Made by a program: the position numbers and the translations under genes. A stretch of 64,000 nt of DNA from Paraburkholderia elongata (GTDB lineage Bacteria > Pseudomonadota > Gammaproteobacteria > Burkholderiales > Burkholderiaceae): NCBI RefSeq assembly GCF_013177735.1, contig NZ_WOEZ01000074.1:106965-170964 (forward strand), read 5' to 3'. Position 1 is the first letter of the stretch, and every line of letters starts with the position of its first letter. Under the pieces are notes generated by a model. It did no database searches, had not been told where the DNA came from, and saw nothing but the letters and a program-made list of their open reading frames with translations. This document shows positions 25,252 through 34,453 of this stretch, in pieces.

Positions 25252-25931
25252 TGTTGCATCTGCAAGGCGTACTTAGCAAACAACAGGTCGCGCAATGCCG
25301 CGAAGTCCTCGACGCGGCCCAATGGATCGACGGCAATGCGACTTCCGGCGCACAGTCGGCGCAGGCCAAGCGCAACCAGCAATTGCCCGAAGGCTGCCCC
25401 ACCGCACGCGCGGTGGGCGATGCGATTCAGGACGCGCTCGGGCGCAATCCGCGTTTCTTTTCCGCTGCCTTGCCGCTGAAAGTCTTTCCACCGCTCTTTA
25501 ACCGCTATGCCGGCGGTGACGGTTTCGGCACGCACGTGGACAACGCGATCCGCCAGTTGCGCGGCACCGACTTCCGCATCCGCAGCGATCTGTCGGCCAC
25601 GCTCTTTCTCGCTGAACCGGATAGTTATGACGGCGGCGAACTCTGCATCGAAGACACCTACGGCATGCACCGTTCGAAGCTGCCGGCCGGCGACATGGTG
25701 CTCTACCCGGCTTCGAGCCTGCATCACGTGAGCCCGGTGACGCGTGGCGTGCGAGTCGCGTCCTTTTTCTGGATTCAGAGCATGGTGCGCGACGACGGCG
25801 AACGCGCCATGCTGTTTCAACTCGACAACGACTTGCAGCGCCTCGCCGCCGAAAAAGGTTCCAACGATTCAACCGTGGTAAGTCTCACCGGTATTTATCA
25901 CAATCTGCTACGCCGCTGGGCCGACTCTTGA
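25248..25931 (+). CDS. piuC: Fe(II)/2-oxoglutarate-dependent dioxygenase, PKHD type (PiuC/YbiX)
   Basis: A 227-residue PKHD-type hydroxylase. The iron ligands are visible as the HxD pair in [12 protein letters not shown] and the distal His in [15 protein letters not shown]; the 2-oxoglutarate Arg is in the following [11 protein letters not shown]. The length matches YbiX/PiuC. It is the third gene of the receptor operon, overlapping the Sel1 gene by 4 nt. These enzymes accompany Fiu/PiuA receptors and are thought to act on iron-siderophore metabolism; the substrate is unproven. Confidence 0.9.
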   Translation: MMLHLQGVLSKQQVAQCREVLDAAQWIDGNATSGAQSAQAKRNQQLPEGCPTARAVGDAIQDALGRNPRFFSAALPLKVFPPLFNRYAGGDGFGTHVDNAIRQLRGTDFRIRSDLSATLFLAEPDSYDGGELCIEDTYGMHRSKLPAGDMVLYPASSLHHVSPVTRGVRVASFFWIQSMVRDDGERAMLFQLDNDLQRLAAEKGSNDSTVVSLTGIYHNLLRRWADS

Positions 25932-26153
25932 TTTAACGGACTCCTCATCCCACGCAAAACAGTCTTTCTATTTGTACCCAGAAAGAAGGCCCTTCCGCGT
26001 ATTTACTTTCTCGTTCATGCGCGTGCGCGATCTGCCGGTAACGCTCGATAAGGTGATGAGGGTGAGGCAGGTGTAATGGGCGCATGTAGATAAGATCCGC
26101 CACGCATGCGGTGCGGTTGCGCTGCATGCGCGGAACGAATCGCCGAGGACGCG

Positions 26154-26723
26154 CTAAGCGCGTGATGCGCGGCCGACGATCTCGGCGGTGGTCGCGATCT
26201 GCGCATAATCCATCGCGAGGTTGGCGAGCGACAGTGCATGCACGTCTTCGGCCGCCCACACGCGACCGTTCAGATCGCACATGTCGAACGTGAAGGCTGC
26301 GTCGCTCGCCACCAAGGTGGCAAAGCCGAGGTTACCCGCCGTACGCGCGGTGGATTCGACCGAGTTGTTCGTGATCACGCCCGCGATCACCACTTGAGCG
26401 ATCTGCCGTGCGCGCAACCAGCGCTCGAGTCCGCTCGCGATGAACGCATCCGGCACGTTCTTTTCGACGACATGCTCGTGACCGTTCGGCTCGAACGCCA
26501 CCTGAAACTCGACGCCGCTCTGCCCCGGCCAAAACACCGAACCCGGCTCACGGGAAATGTGGCGCACGTGCACAACAGGCCGTGCGGTTTCGCGCCAATG
26601 GGCGAGCAAGGCCGCGAGATGGTATTCGGCGTCAGGATTGTTGCGGCGGCCGAGCTTGGGAAGCTGAATACCCTTTTGCAGGTCGATCAGGATCAGCGCG
26701 GCATTGTCGTCGAGACGCTTCAT
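26154..26723 (-). CDS. isochorismatase-like hydrolase lacking the catalytic cysteine
   Basis: A 189-residue protein of the isochorismatase/cysteine-hydrolase fold. The catalytic Asp is in ALILIDLQKG (D14) and Lys in VVEKNVPDAF (K88). The third residue, normally Cys in the VTxxCV loop, is Ser in VITNNSVESTARTAGNLGF (S121). The family contains members without the Cys (true isochorismatases among them), so activity is not excluded, but amidase chemistry is unlikely. The cis-peptide VI before the loop is kept. It is divergent from the MocA-like gene; substrate unknown. Confidence 0.85.
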   Translation of the reverse strand: MKRLDDNAALILIDLQKGIQLPKLGRRNNPDAEYHLAALLAHWRETARPVVHVRHISREPGSVFWPGQSGVEFQVAFEPNGHEHVVEKNVPDAFIASGLERWLRARQIAQVVIAGVITNNSVESTARTAGNLGFATLVASDAAFTFDMCDLNGRVWAAEDVHALSLANLAMDYAQIATTAEIVGRASRA

Positions 26724-26873
26724 GGCGATGAAGTTTCGCTGTGATGTGTGGGAAGCGGCTCATTGTACGGGCACTGCCGCGAATCGCGGCACACGTCGGC
26801 CCATGCATTGCCGCTTGCCTGCCAGTGCGTTGCATCGCACAATCGGCCTCATCCTTTCTACCGGTGCCCGCCC

Positions 26874-27461
26874 ATGGCCTACGCCTCGCTCGCTACTGGC
26901 GTGTTGCTCGCCGCCGGCTTCGGCTCTCGCTTCGACCCGGACGGCCGGCACAACAAACTGCTCGCGCGCATGCCCGACGGCACGCCGGTCGCGCACGAAG
27001 CCGCGCACCGACTGCTCCAGGTCGTCTCGCGTGTCCTGGCCGTGGTGCGGCCGGGCTCGGACGCCCTAGCCCGCCTCTTGAACGACGCCGGTTGTGACGT
27101 CATGTTCGCCCCGGACGCCGAACGCGGCATGGGCGCGAGCCTTGCAGCCGGCATTGAAGCCAGCGAAGACGCCGAAGGCTGGATTGTCGCGCTCGCCGAT
27201 ATGCCCCGCATCGCCGTCACGACGATCGAAGCGGTGGCCCTTGCGCTCGACGGCGGCGCTTCGATCGTCGCGCCGTTTTATCAGGGACAGCGCGGCCATC
27301 CGGTCGGCTTCGGCGTCGAGCATCGAGACGCCTTGATGACACTCGACGGCGACACCGGCGCGCGCGCGCTGTTGACTTCGCAGCGAGTGATGCGGCTCGA
27401 CGTCGACGACCCCGGGATTCTGCGGGACGTGGACACGCCGGAAGATCTGCGCAACGTTTAG
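26874..27461 (+). CDS. MocA-like molybdenum-cofactor cytidylyltransferase family protein
   Basis: A 195-residue nucleotidyltransferase. The N-terminal nucleotide loop is VLLAAGFGSRFDPDGRHNKLL, the acidic metal site IVALADMPRI, and the C-terminal GHPVGFG motif is typical of MocA/XdhC-associated enzymes. ATG 26874 (MAYASLATGVL) is the family start; an upstream extension of 42 codons is not family-like. It would activate molybdopterin with CTP for xanthine-dehydrogenase-type enzymes, none of which are in the window. Confidence 0.85.
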   Translation: MAYASLATGVLLAAGFGSRFDPDGRHNKLLARMPDGTPVAHEAAHRLLQVVSRVLAVVRPGSDALARLLNDAGCDVMFAPDAERGMGASLAAGIEASEDAEGWIVALADMPRIAVTTIEAVALALDGGASIVAPFYQGQRGHPVGFGVEHRDALMTLDGDTGARALLTSQRVMRLDVDDPGILRDVDTPEDLRNV

Positions 27462-27525
27462 GTTTCGCGCGACAGCGCCGTCTGCGAACCGGCGGACTTG
27501 ATCCAGGCCGGCGATTGGGCGCATA

Positions 27526-27541
27526 CTGTATATCTATACAG
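27526..27541. promoter_or_regulatory. LexA (SOS) box upstream of the UdgX fusion gene
   Basis: CTGTATATCTATACAG matches the LexA consensus CTGT-N8-ACAG exactly, with an AT-rich palindromic centre and flanking TA on both sides. It lies 56 nt before the ATG of the uracil-DNA glycosylase-like gene. Confidence 0.88.
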
Positions 27542-27596
27542 TATTTTGGCCGCATAGGTACGCGCATCACGATGTGCGTATCCACGGCGCGTCAGC

Positions 27597-29072
27597 ATGA
27601 AACGCATTCCGATCGAACCGTCTTTCGCCGTATGGCGGCGCGCCGCGCGGGCGCTGCTGCGGCAAGGTGTCGAGCCGGCGCAGATCGAGTGGGTTGAGTC
27701 TGAAGGTGAAGCGGCGGCTCCAAACACGCTGGCTACTGAATCCGCGCTCGCCACTGTAGGTGCCTCCGAAACAGGAATCGCTACTGGCCCTGCCCCAGTC
27801 CTGTCCGCTCCCGCGATTCCCCGCGAACTGCTCTCCTGGCTGAAAACGGCTGCGTGCTTCCGCGCGCCGGACCGCTGGGCGCTGCTGTACCGCGTCCTAT
27901 GGCGCTGGACCCGCGGCGAGCGCGACGTCCTCGATCTGAACGACCCCGACGGCTCGCTGCTGGATCAACGCATCCAGGCTATTGAACACGAAACCGAGGA
28001 TCTGGTGACACTTACGCTGTTCAGACGGCGTGATCCGTCGATGGGGCCACCCGAATTCGTCGGCTGGTATGAGCCGCATCATGACTTGCTGGAGCGTGCC
28101 GCCGCGCTGTTCGCCGCTCGCATGGGCGATTCCACGTGGATGCTGGCCACGCCGCACGGCGCGTCGTTCTGGAACGGCATGCTGCTGCGCATCGGCCGGC
28201 CGGCAGCGGGGGAACGCGAGCAAGCCGCGCACGCGTTACCGGCCAGCACCATGACCGGCGAAGCCATCACCAGCACGCCCACGGAGGCGCTCTGGCTCGC
28301 GTACTACGCCAGCGCCTTCAATGGCGAGCCGTCGTCCGTGCCGCTGCGCTACTGGAGAATGCCGCCCGCGGGTCGACCGCTGCCCGCACGCCTTGCTCGC
28401 GAGCGCAGCCGTCTCGGCGCGCAAAGCGCCGCCGTCACCGTTTCTCCCGCGCCACCGGTCGAGTTTTCGGCAATGACGCCGCCCTTGCAGGAGCCCACTG
28501 GCCCGCTCGCCACCTGCCGGCGCTGCGCGTTATGGCGAAACGCGAAACAGGCGGTTGCGGGCGCCGGGCCCGCACAAGCGGCGATCATGGTGGTCGGCGA
28601 ACAGCCTGGCGAGTACGAGAACCAGCACGGCGAGCCGTTCACCGGCCCAGCCGGTCAACTGCTGGACGCCGTGCTTGCGCGCGCCGGTCTGAAACGGGAG
28701 GCGCTGTATCTGACTTATGCCGTCAAGCATTACAAATGGGAAACGCTTGACCAGCAGCGCGTTCACCGCACGCCCGCGCGGCGCGAAGTCGAGGCTTGCC
28801 AGTACTGGCTGGAAAAAGAACTGACGCGGATCACGCCGCGCGTCATCGTCACGCTCGGCGCGACCGCACTGAAAGCGCTGACCGGCGCGCACGTCAATCT
28901 GTCCGAATACCTCGGTCAAACCATCGCCCACGACGGACGCCTGATCGTGCCGGCCTGGCATCCGTCGTATGCGCTAGGAATGGCCGACGCCAGGTTGCGC
29001 GACGACATCGTGGCGACCATTGCGGCGGCGTTCGGCCGCGCAGCGGCGCTGGCGGACAATGGCGGGCGATAG
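27597..29072 (+). CDS. udgX: DUF4130-UdgX fusion, SOS-regulated uracil-DNA-binding protein
   Basis: A 491-residue two-domain protein. Residues about 75-255 match the DUF4130 'putative DNA metabolism' domain (PDRWALLYRVLWRWTRGERD; MARMGDSTWMLATPHGASF-like core). Residues about 300-485 are a family-4-type UDG of the UdgX class: CxxC (C307, C310), GEQPGEYENQHGEPF with PAG, KHYK (H378), the R-loop QQRVHRTP carrying the UdgX-type histidine (H390), C401, and WHPS (455-458). UdgX forms a covalent adduct with uracil-containing DNA through that His. The loop here is QQRVH rather than KRRIH. A perfect LexA box precedes it. The radical-SAM partner often seen with DUF4130 is not next to it. Confidence 0.9.
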   Translation: MKRIPIEPSFAVWRRAARALLRQGVEPAQIEWVESEGEAAAPNTLATESALATVGASETGIATGPAPVLSAPAIPRELLSWLKTAACFRAPDRWALLYRVLWRWTRGERDVLDLNDPDGSLLDQRIQAIEHETEDLVTLTLFRRRDPSMGPPEFVGWYEPHHDLLERAAALFAARMGDSTWMLATPHGASFWNGMLLRIGRPAAGEREQAAHALPASTMTGEAITSTPTEALWLAYYASAFNGEPSSVPLRYWRMPPAGRPLPARLARERSRLGAQSAAVTVSPAPPVEFSAMTPPLQEPTGPLATCRRCALWRNAKQAVAGAGPAQAAIMVVGEQPGEYENQHGEPFTGPAGQLLDAVLARAGLKREALYLTYAVKHYKWETLDQQRVHRTPARREVEACQYWLEKELTRITPRVIVTLGATALKALTGAHVNLSEYLGQTIAHDGRLIVPAWHPSYALGMADARLRDDIVATIAAAFGRAAALADNGGR

Positions 29073-29129
29073 CGCGTAGCCAGCAGGAGCAAAAACGTAA
29101 CCGCTCACAGGTGAGTGATTAATCAGGCT

Positions 29130-29151
29130 AACCGCTCATATCTGAGCGGTT
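29130..29151. terminator. small hairpin after udgX
   Basis: AACCGCTCA and TGAGCGGTT form a perfect 9-bp stem with a TATC loop, 57 nt after the udgX stop. No T-run follows, so a factor-independent terminator is doubtful. Confidence 0.35.
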
Positions 29152-29366
29152 GCGAGTGCGCGATGCAAGCACGGCAGCGCACCCGCCAAAGGTGAACCTC
29201 TGCGGGAAGCCACGGCAGAACCGGCCCAGCCAGGCACACGGTTTGCGCCGATCACAACGATTACACAAGCCGCGCCAATTCCGCCTAAGCTGATGTGACG
29301 CCGCCAATTCCGCAACATTGAAGCGTCAAATGCGGCCTCGCGCGTTTCGAAACCACCACATGCCCC

Positions 29367-30071
29367 ATGAGTGAAACCAGCCCACGCCTTTTCATCGTCT
29401 CGCCCCATTTCGACGACGCCGTCTTCAGTTGCGGCGCATTACTCGCCGCCCATCCAGACGCCGCGGTCTGCACGGTGTTTGCCGCGCCGCCCGAGCAGGA
29501 GATGCATACCGAATGGGATGAAAAGTCGGGTTTCACGAGCGCCCATCAGGCGATCCACGCCCGCACGCTCGAAGACAACCTCGCGCTAGAGGTGCTCGAC
29601 GCGATTCCACTGCGCATGCCGTTTCGCGAAGACCAATACATGGACTCGCCGTCGATCGCCAGATTAGCCGCGGCGCTTGAAGAGACCATCTACCGCACGA
29701 CCGCGAACACGCTGCTGATGCCGCTCGGCCTGCATCACGAGGATCACGTACGGGTGTTCGAAGCCTGCTGCGAAATCTTGCCGCGCCTGTCGCATCTCAC
29801 GTGGTTCGCCTATGAGGACGCGATTCACCGCTGCACACCCGGTGTCGTGCAGGCGCGCCTCGCCGACCTCGCGCAACGCGGCATCGTCGCCACACCCGCC
29901 TATCCGAGCGCGAGCCATACTATTGATCTCGCGCGCCGCACCCAGCTCAAACGCGAAGCGGTCAACGCCTACGAAAGCCAGTTGCGCGCTTTCGGCGCGG
30001 GCAATTACGACGACGTTTTCGCCGCCGAGCGCTACTGGCAATTGAGCGTGGGCCGTCGCAGGAAAAAGTAA
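29367..30071 (+). CDS. PIG-L family deacetylase (LmbE-like)
   Basis: A 234-residue zinc-dependent N-acetyl hydrolase. The zinc/catalytic motif is SPHFDDAVFSCG (H and DD) and the distal His pair is in GLHHEDHVRVF. Enzymes of this fold deacetylate N-acetylglucosamine-type sugars. The common form of the motif is PHPDD; here PHFDD, a variant seen in subfamilies linked to surface-sugar metabolism. No sugar-biosynthesis neighbours are in the window, so the substrate is open. No signal peptide. Confidence 0.86.
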   Translation: MSETSPRLFIVSPHFDDAVFSCGALLAAHPDAAVCTVFAAPPEQEMHTEWDEKSGFTSAHQAIHARTLEDNLALEVLDAIPLRMPFREDQYMDSPSIARLAAALEETIYRTTANTLLMPLGLHHEDHVRVFEACCEILPRLSHLTWFAYEDAIHRCTPGVVQARLADLAQRGIVATPAYPSASHTIDLARRTQLKREAVNAYESQLRAFGAGNYDDVFAAERYWQLSVGRRRKK

Positions 30072-30191
30072 GGGGCGCGCGGCGTGCTGGATCGCCTACG
30101 CTAAAAGGAAACGGCCAGCGTGTAGGTGGATTCGACCGCCAGCGGCCGTATCGCCCGCTTTCAGTTCGCGTCTCAACTAAAAGGTGATGCA

Positions 30192-30344
30192 ATGAGCTAC
30201 GACATGCATACCAGCCCGATTCCCGATCCGAATGCCGATCCGAACCGGGACCCGGAAGCCGATCCGCTAGTGCCGCCGTCGCCGGGTCATCACACCGAGG
30301 AGCCGCAGCGGCCCGAGGGACCGCCGGACAAAGACCCGGTGTGA
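30192..30344 (+). CDS. small Asp/Pro-rich protein
   Basis: A 50-residue low-complexity protein with four DP-containing units (PIPDPNADPNRDPEADP) and no Cys, helix or export signal; probably disordered. AAGGTG precedes the ATG at about 6 nt, and the protein starts MSYDMHTSP. I do not recognise a family; similar short acidic proteins are often conserved in related genomes. The upstream extension in frame has no coding character. Confidence 0.55.
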   Translation: MSYDMHTSPIPDPNADPNRDPEADPLVPPSPGHHTEEPQRPEGPPDKDPV

Positions 30345-30359
30345 CGCCGCCGTGCGCTT

Positions 30360-30403
30360 GTTACCGGATCGTTGCCGGATCGTTGCCGGATTTTTACCGG
30401 ACG
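30360..30403. repeat. four imperfect 11-nt tandem repeats
   Basis: Units GTTACCGGATC, GTTGCCGGATC, GTTGCCGGATT, TTTACCGGACG lie head to tail between the small Asp/Pro protein gene and the phnW remnant. No function apparent. Confidence 0.6.
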
Positions 30404-30421
30404 CGCGAATAAACGCGTGCT

Positions 30422-31490
30422 TTAGCGCGTCAGCTCGGTAAAGCCTTGCAGGAGACGGTCGATGTCGGCGGCGTGGATGTTGCCCATCGTCGAGATGCGG
30501 AACAGTTCGGCTGACAACCCGCCCTGACCGGCATAGGTGACGAAACCACACGCCTTCAGCGCGTCGTGCAGTTGCGGATACGACACGCCGTCCGGCAGGC
30601 GATACGCGCGCAGCACCACCGACGAGTGCTCCGGCGGCAACACACTGCCGACGCCCCGCTCGGCCAGGCCCGTGCGCGCCTGCTCGGCGAGCGCTGCGTA
30701 ACGCGCGTGGCGCGCGTGGCGCGCACCCCAACCGCCCTCGCCGGCGAGTTCGCGAGTGCTTCGATCAGCGCGTAGTACGCATGAACCGAAGGCGTGAACG
30801 GCGTATTGCGCTGATCCTGCAAACGCGCGAGGCGCCCGAGGTCCAGGTAATACGTGCGGCTCGCCGCCTGCGCGAGCGCCGCACCAGCACGAACGACGCG
30901 CCAGGCACGCCATGCAGACACTTGTTCGCGGTCGCCGCGACAGCGTCGAGGCTGGCGTCGGTGAAATCGATCGCTTCCGCGCCGAAGCTGCTCACGCCAT
31001 CCACCAGCAAACGCAGACCACGTTCGCAGCACAGCGCGCCGAGCGCCTGCAGATCGTTCAGACGGCCTGTCGTTGTTTCGTGATGAATCACCGCGACGTG
31101 CGTGAACGCTTTCTCCGCGTCGAGGCGTTCGGCGATTTTCGCGAGATCCGGCGCCTGCATCCAGTCGTGTTTCAGCGACTCATGCGCGATGCCGTATTGC
31201 GTGGCGATCTGCGAAATACGCTCGCCGTACACGCCGTTTTCCACGACCAGCAGCTTGCCGTTTTGCGGCACCAGTGCGGCGGTCATGCTTTCAACAGCCG
31301 CCGTGCCGGAACCGGTCATCAAGACCGCTTGCCATTCGTTTGCGTCGAGGCCGTACAGATCGACCAGACTTGTGCGCGCCTCTTCCTGCAAGTCGAAAAA
31401 TTCGCTTTCGCGGTGGCACAGATCCGTTTGCAACAGGCTGATGCGGACGCGTTCGGTGAGCGTCACCGGGCCGGGATTGTGCAGCAGCAT
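30422..31490 (-). pseudogene. phnW: 2-aminoethylphosphonate-pyruvate transaminase, frameshifted
   Basis: PLP-dependent enzyme of aminoethylphosphonate catabolism. Translation starts at ATG 31490 after AAGGAG (MLLHNPGPVTLTERV). The first frame includes FFDLQEEART, MTGSGTAAVESM, LLVDGVSSFGAEAIDF and the Lys site TANKCLHGVPGASFVL. It breaks near 30885, where RTYYLDLGRLARLQDQRNTP continues in a second frame, and again near 30745, where the C-terminus (STMGNIHAADIDRLLQGF) is in a third frame. A 9-nt repeat (GCGCGTGGC) at 30702-30723 lies close to the second break. Either a decayed gene or two sequencing errors. No other phn genes nearby. Confidence 0.82.
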
Positions 31491-31632
31491 GAGCACACTC
31501 CTTAAGCGGAGCCGATGTGGCGCAACAAGAGCCCTCGGCTTCGCCTCGGCGAAGCGCCCAAGCATTCAAAGGACAAGTGCCACCAGCGAATGAAAGCGCG
31601 AACTCGCAGTTCGAATTAAACACCGGGATGTA

Positions 31633-31686
31633 GCAATGGCAATGGCAATGGCAATGGCAATGGCAATGGCAATGGCAATGGCAATG
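31633..31686. repeat. hexanucleotide microsatellite (GCAATG)9
   Basis: Nine perfect head-to-tail copies of GCAATG, about 140 nt upstream of the phnW start. On the minus strand it reads CATTGC. One minus-strand frame turns it into an (LP)n tract, but that frame has no other coding features. Copy number is likely to vary by slipped-strand mispairing. Confidence 0.95.
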
Positions 31687-31900
31687 CTACGGCGAGCCGC
31701 GGTGCTGAGCAAAATGCGAGTGCGAAAACGTAGTAGTTGGTTTTAAGAGAATTACGTTTCGACGCGCGCAGCGCCGCCGGAAGTATGACGGCCTTGTCAC
31801 TCACGCTGAATGTGCGAGAACACAGATTCCAGATGCACCACTACCTCCTCCAAGCCGGGGGACCCGCTTAAGAATTAGCGGTGTGAAGCCGCTTTCTTTG

Positions 31901-31932
31901 CTTACTTTCTTTGCGGCGGCAAAGAAAGTAAG
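31901..31932. repeat. inverted repeat of a dispersed Burkholderia-type element
   Basis: CTTACTTTCTTTGC and GCAAAGAAAGTAAG form a 14-bp perfect stem with a GGCG loop. The sequence after it (GTGCCTGCCCCGCACAGGGG) makes it look like a copy of an element scattered through Burkholderia-group intergenic regions; that part is from memory. Confidence 0.6.
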
Positions 31933-32287
31933 TGCCTGCCCCGCACAGGGGCGACGCTAATAGACCAATAAGAAATCAAGGAAAGGCCAAAACCGCAAGC
32001 GCACAGAAAAAAAACACCGCACGGGCAAACAAATCAAGGAAAGTCCAACGCTGTAGGCAAACAACCGAACAAGCGCCGAACAGGCAAACCCACCCCAAAT
32101 TAGTCAGACAAAAACACAGCGGGTTTCCCCTCCCCTGCGGAGCAAAGACCGAGAAGCCGTAAACAACGGCGAGCGACAAGCCAATCGCTGCAAGCGAAAA
32201 AGTGAAAGATTGAAAGAGTGAAAGAGCACCACCCTGACCGACCACCTCGCGAAAGCGAAAGCAACAGCGAAAGCAAACCCCATTGCC

Positions 32288-33829
32288 ATGAATCTGAACA
32301 AAAAACTAGCCTCAATGATCGCGGTCCTCTGGACCGGCCTGATCCTGATCGGTGGCTTCGGCGCATGGCAAAACCGCGCGTCGATGATCTCGGACCGCCG
32401 CGATCAACTCGCCTCGCTGATCGACCAGGCCAATCACATCGTCAACCGCTACTACACCCTCGCCCAGCAACACACGATCACCGAAGACGAAGCCAAAAAG
32501 CAGGCGCTCGAATCGCTCGCTGCCATGCGCTATGGCAAAGACGGCTACATCTCCGTCAACGACTCGCAACCGGTCATGCTGATGCACCCGATCAAGCCGG
32601 AACTGGTCGGCAAGAACTTCGCGCAGTTCACCGACCCAGCCGGTAATCACCTGTTCGTCGATATCGTCAACGCAGGCAATCACGACGGCGGCGGCTATGT
32701 CGACTATCTATGGGCCAAGCCCGGCAGCGACAAACCCGTGGCGAAAACCAGCTTCTCACTCCACTTCGCGCCGTGGGACTGGTATCTCGTCACCGGCATG
32801 TACATGGACGACGTGCAGCGCGCGTTCTACGCCAATCTGCTGCGCTGGCTCGTCATCATCGTGACGCTCGGCGCGATCGCCACTGTCGTCATGCTGCTGG
32901 TGTTGCGCAGCATCCGCCGCACGCTCGGCGGCGATCTCGAAGTCGCGGTCGAAGCGGCGCAACTGATGGCGCGTGGCAACCTCGCGACACGTGTGCCGGT
33001 GCAAGCGAACGACAACGGCAGTCTGCTGCACGCCCTCCACACTATGCAGGCCGGTCTCGTCGATACGGTCTCGCGCGTGCGTCTCGGCACCGAAAACATC
33101 AATATCGGCGCAACCGAAATCGCCGCTGGCAACACGGATCTGTCGCAGCGCACCGAGGAGCAGGCCGCGGCGCTCGTCGAAACGGCGTCGAGCATGGATC
33201 AGATGACGGTCAACGTGAAGCAGAACGCGGACAGCGCGCTGCAAGCAGCGCAACTCGCCGGTCAGGCCGCGGATGTGGCCACACGCGGTAGCCGCGTCGT
33301 CGACGACGTGGTCCGCACGATGGGCGAAATCACCAGCAGCTCGCGGCAGATCGGCGACATCATCGGCGTGATCGACGGCATCGCGTTCCAGACCAACATC
33401 CTCGCGCTCAATGCCGCCGTCGAAGCGGCCCGCGCGGGCGAACAGGGACGCGGCTTCGCGGTGGTCGCCGCCGAAGTGCGCAGCCTCGCGCAGCGCTCGG
33501 CCACGGCCGCGAAGGAAATCAAGGCGTTGATCGAAACGTCCACCCATACCGTCGAAGCCGGCGCGTCGCTGGTCGCCAACGCCGGTTCGACCATGGGCGA
33601 GATCGTGCAGTCGGTGCGCCGCGTGAACGAAATCCTCGAGGAGATCAGCAATGCGTCGCGCGAACAGAGCGCGGGCATCGAACAGGTCAATCGCGCAGTC
33701 GGCGAAATGGATCAGGTCACGCAGCAAAATGCCGCGCTCGTCGAACAAGCCGCCGCCGCGGCCCATTCGCTGAAGGATCAGGTGGGCGTGTTGCGCGAGG
33801 CGATCTCGAGCTTCGCCTTGCCGGCCTGA
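32288..33829 (+). CDS. methyl-accepting chemotaxis protein with single Cache sensor
   Basis: A 513-residue chemoreceptor. Helix 1 at about residues 7-26 and helix 2 at 185-207 flank a periplasmic sCache_2 domain ([63 protein letters not shown]). A HAMP domain follows, then the signalling helical hairpin with the conserved tip [20 protein letters not shown] and [18 protein letters not shown]. It ends [11 protein letters not shown] with no CheR-binding pentapeptide. It has its own terminator downstream. Ligand unknown; sCache_2 receptors often sense small carboxylates. Confidence 0.93.
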   Translation: MNLNKKLASMIAVLWTGLILIGGFGAWQNRASMISDRRDQLASLIDQANHIVNRYYTLAQQHTITEDEAKKQALESLAAMRYGKDGYISVNDSQPVMLMHPIKPELVGKNFAQFTDPAGNHLFVDIVNAGNHDGGGYVDYLWAKPGSDKPVAKTSFSLHFAPWDWYLVTGMYMDDVQRAFYANLLRWLVIIVTLGAIATVVMLLVLRSIRRTLGGDLEVAVEAAQLMARGNLATRVPVQANDNGSLLHALHTMQAGLVDTVSRVRLGTENINIGATEIAAGNTDLSQRTEEQAAALVETASSMDQMTVNVKQNADSALQAAQLAGQAADVATRGSRVVDDVVRTMGEITSSSRQIGDIIGVIDGIAFQTNILALNAAVEAARAGEQGRGFAVVAAEVRSLAQRSATAAKEIKALIETSTHTVEAGASLVANAGSTMGEIVQSVRRVNEILEEISNASREQSAGIEQVNRAVGEMDQVTQQNAALVEQAAAAAHSLKDQVGVLREAISSFALPA

Positions 33830-33957
33830 GGTCGCCGGCTCCCTTTAGGCAGCGGGGACTCTCGCAGAAGAGAGGCAGCGAAAAAGAAGGCGCTCTACAG
33901 GCAGCGAGCGCCTCTTTAACACGCCGCGTCGGAGTCGACGCATCAATCGAACGAACC

Positions 33958-33993
33958 AGCCGCGCGGATTTTTCAAGTCCGCGCGGCTTTTTT
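33958..33993 (+). terminator. Rho-independent terminator after the chemoreceptor gene
   Basis: AGCCGCGCGGA (33958-33968) pairs with TCCGCGCGGCT (33978-33988), followed by a run of six T residues. It lies about 130 nt after the stop codon. Confidence 0.85.
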
Positions 33994-34115
33994 GTGGCCG
34001 CCTGTGTCTGTGGCTACGTCTTGCGGTTACGACCACAGCCGCGTCTGCTCTGCGAAGGCGAAGCCTCGCCGTTCTCAGCAAACGCTTGCCACGCCCGATC
34101 CCGCAACCCGATTGA

Positions 34116-34334
34116 GCCGAATTAGGCCTGTGTCTCGTCGGCACCGTCACCGCGCTCGGCGGCTGCACGGTGCGCGACGTGCTGCCCGGCCACTATCCCC
34201 TTGCATCGATCTCGCATCCAGATTACGTTCTGATTACAATCGAGGCAGCGTCGATTGCCGCGGCCAGCGCCAAATGGCTGCGTCACTGGCAACTCAAGGT
34301 ATTCACCGCCGCCGATTCGGGCGGCGCAAGCTAA
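34116..34334 (+). pseudogene. remnant of a TRIC/UPF0126-family membrane protein gene
   Basis: A start-less frame reads LCLVGTVTALGGCTVRDVLPG, then HYPLASISHPDYVLITIEAA and AKWLRHW, and ends at TAA 34332-34334. The GTVTALGGGTxRDxLLG...P.....PxY pattern is the hallmark of the trimeric intracellular cation channel (UPF0126/YicG) family. Only about 65 of ~200 residues remain; the N-terminal helices and the second repeat are gone, and the third Gly of the LGGG motif is Cys. It lies between the chemoreceptor terminator and the ftsI-like gene. Confidence 0.65.
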
Positions 34335-34453
34335 TCCCGCTGCACGCCACACGCGTGGGGCTTTCACTCGAGGAACACGCTCGTCAGCCACGCGCGACAG
34401 GCCGCCGGCATTGCCGGTTTCTCGCCCCGCATCGCTGTTCGCTCACCGCACTC

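Larger units (their letters stand above)
31491..32287. other. intergenic region with repeats before the chemoreceptor gene
   Basis: About 800 nt without a convincing gene. It holds the GCAATG microsatellite (31633-31686), a long inverted repeat (31901-31932) followed by GTGCCTGCCCCGCACAGGGG, which I recall as part of a repeat common in Burkholderia-group genomes, and an A/purine-rich stretch (31960-32280) leading to the chemoreceptor start. Confidence 0.55.

Noticed and set aside
31616..31804. 62-codon minus-strand frame containing an (LP)n tract
   Set aside because: The tract is only the GCAATG microsatellite read in one frame; no ribosome site or conserved flanks.
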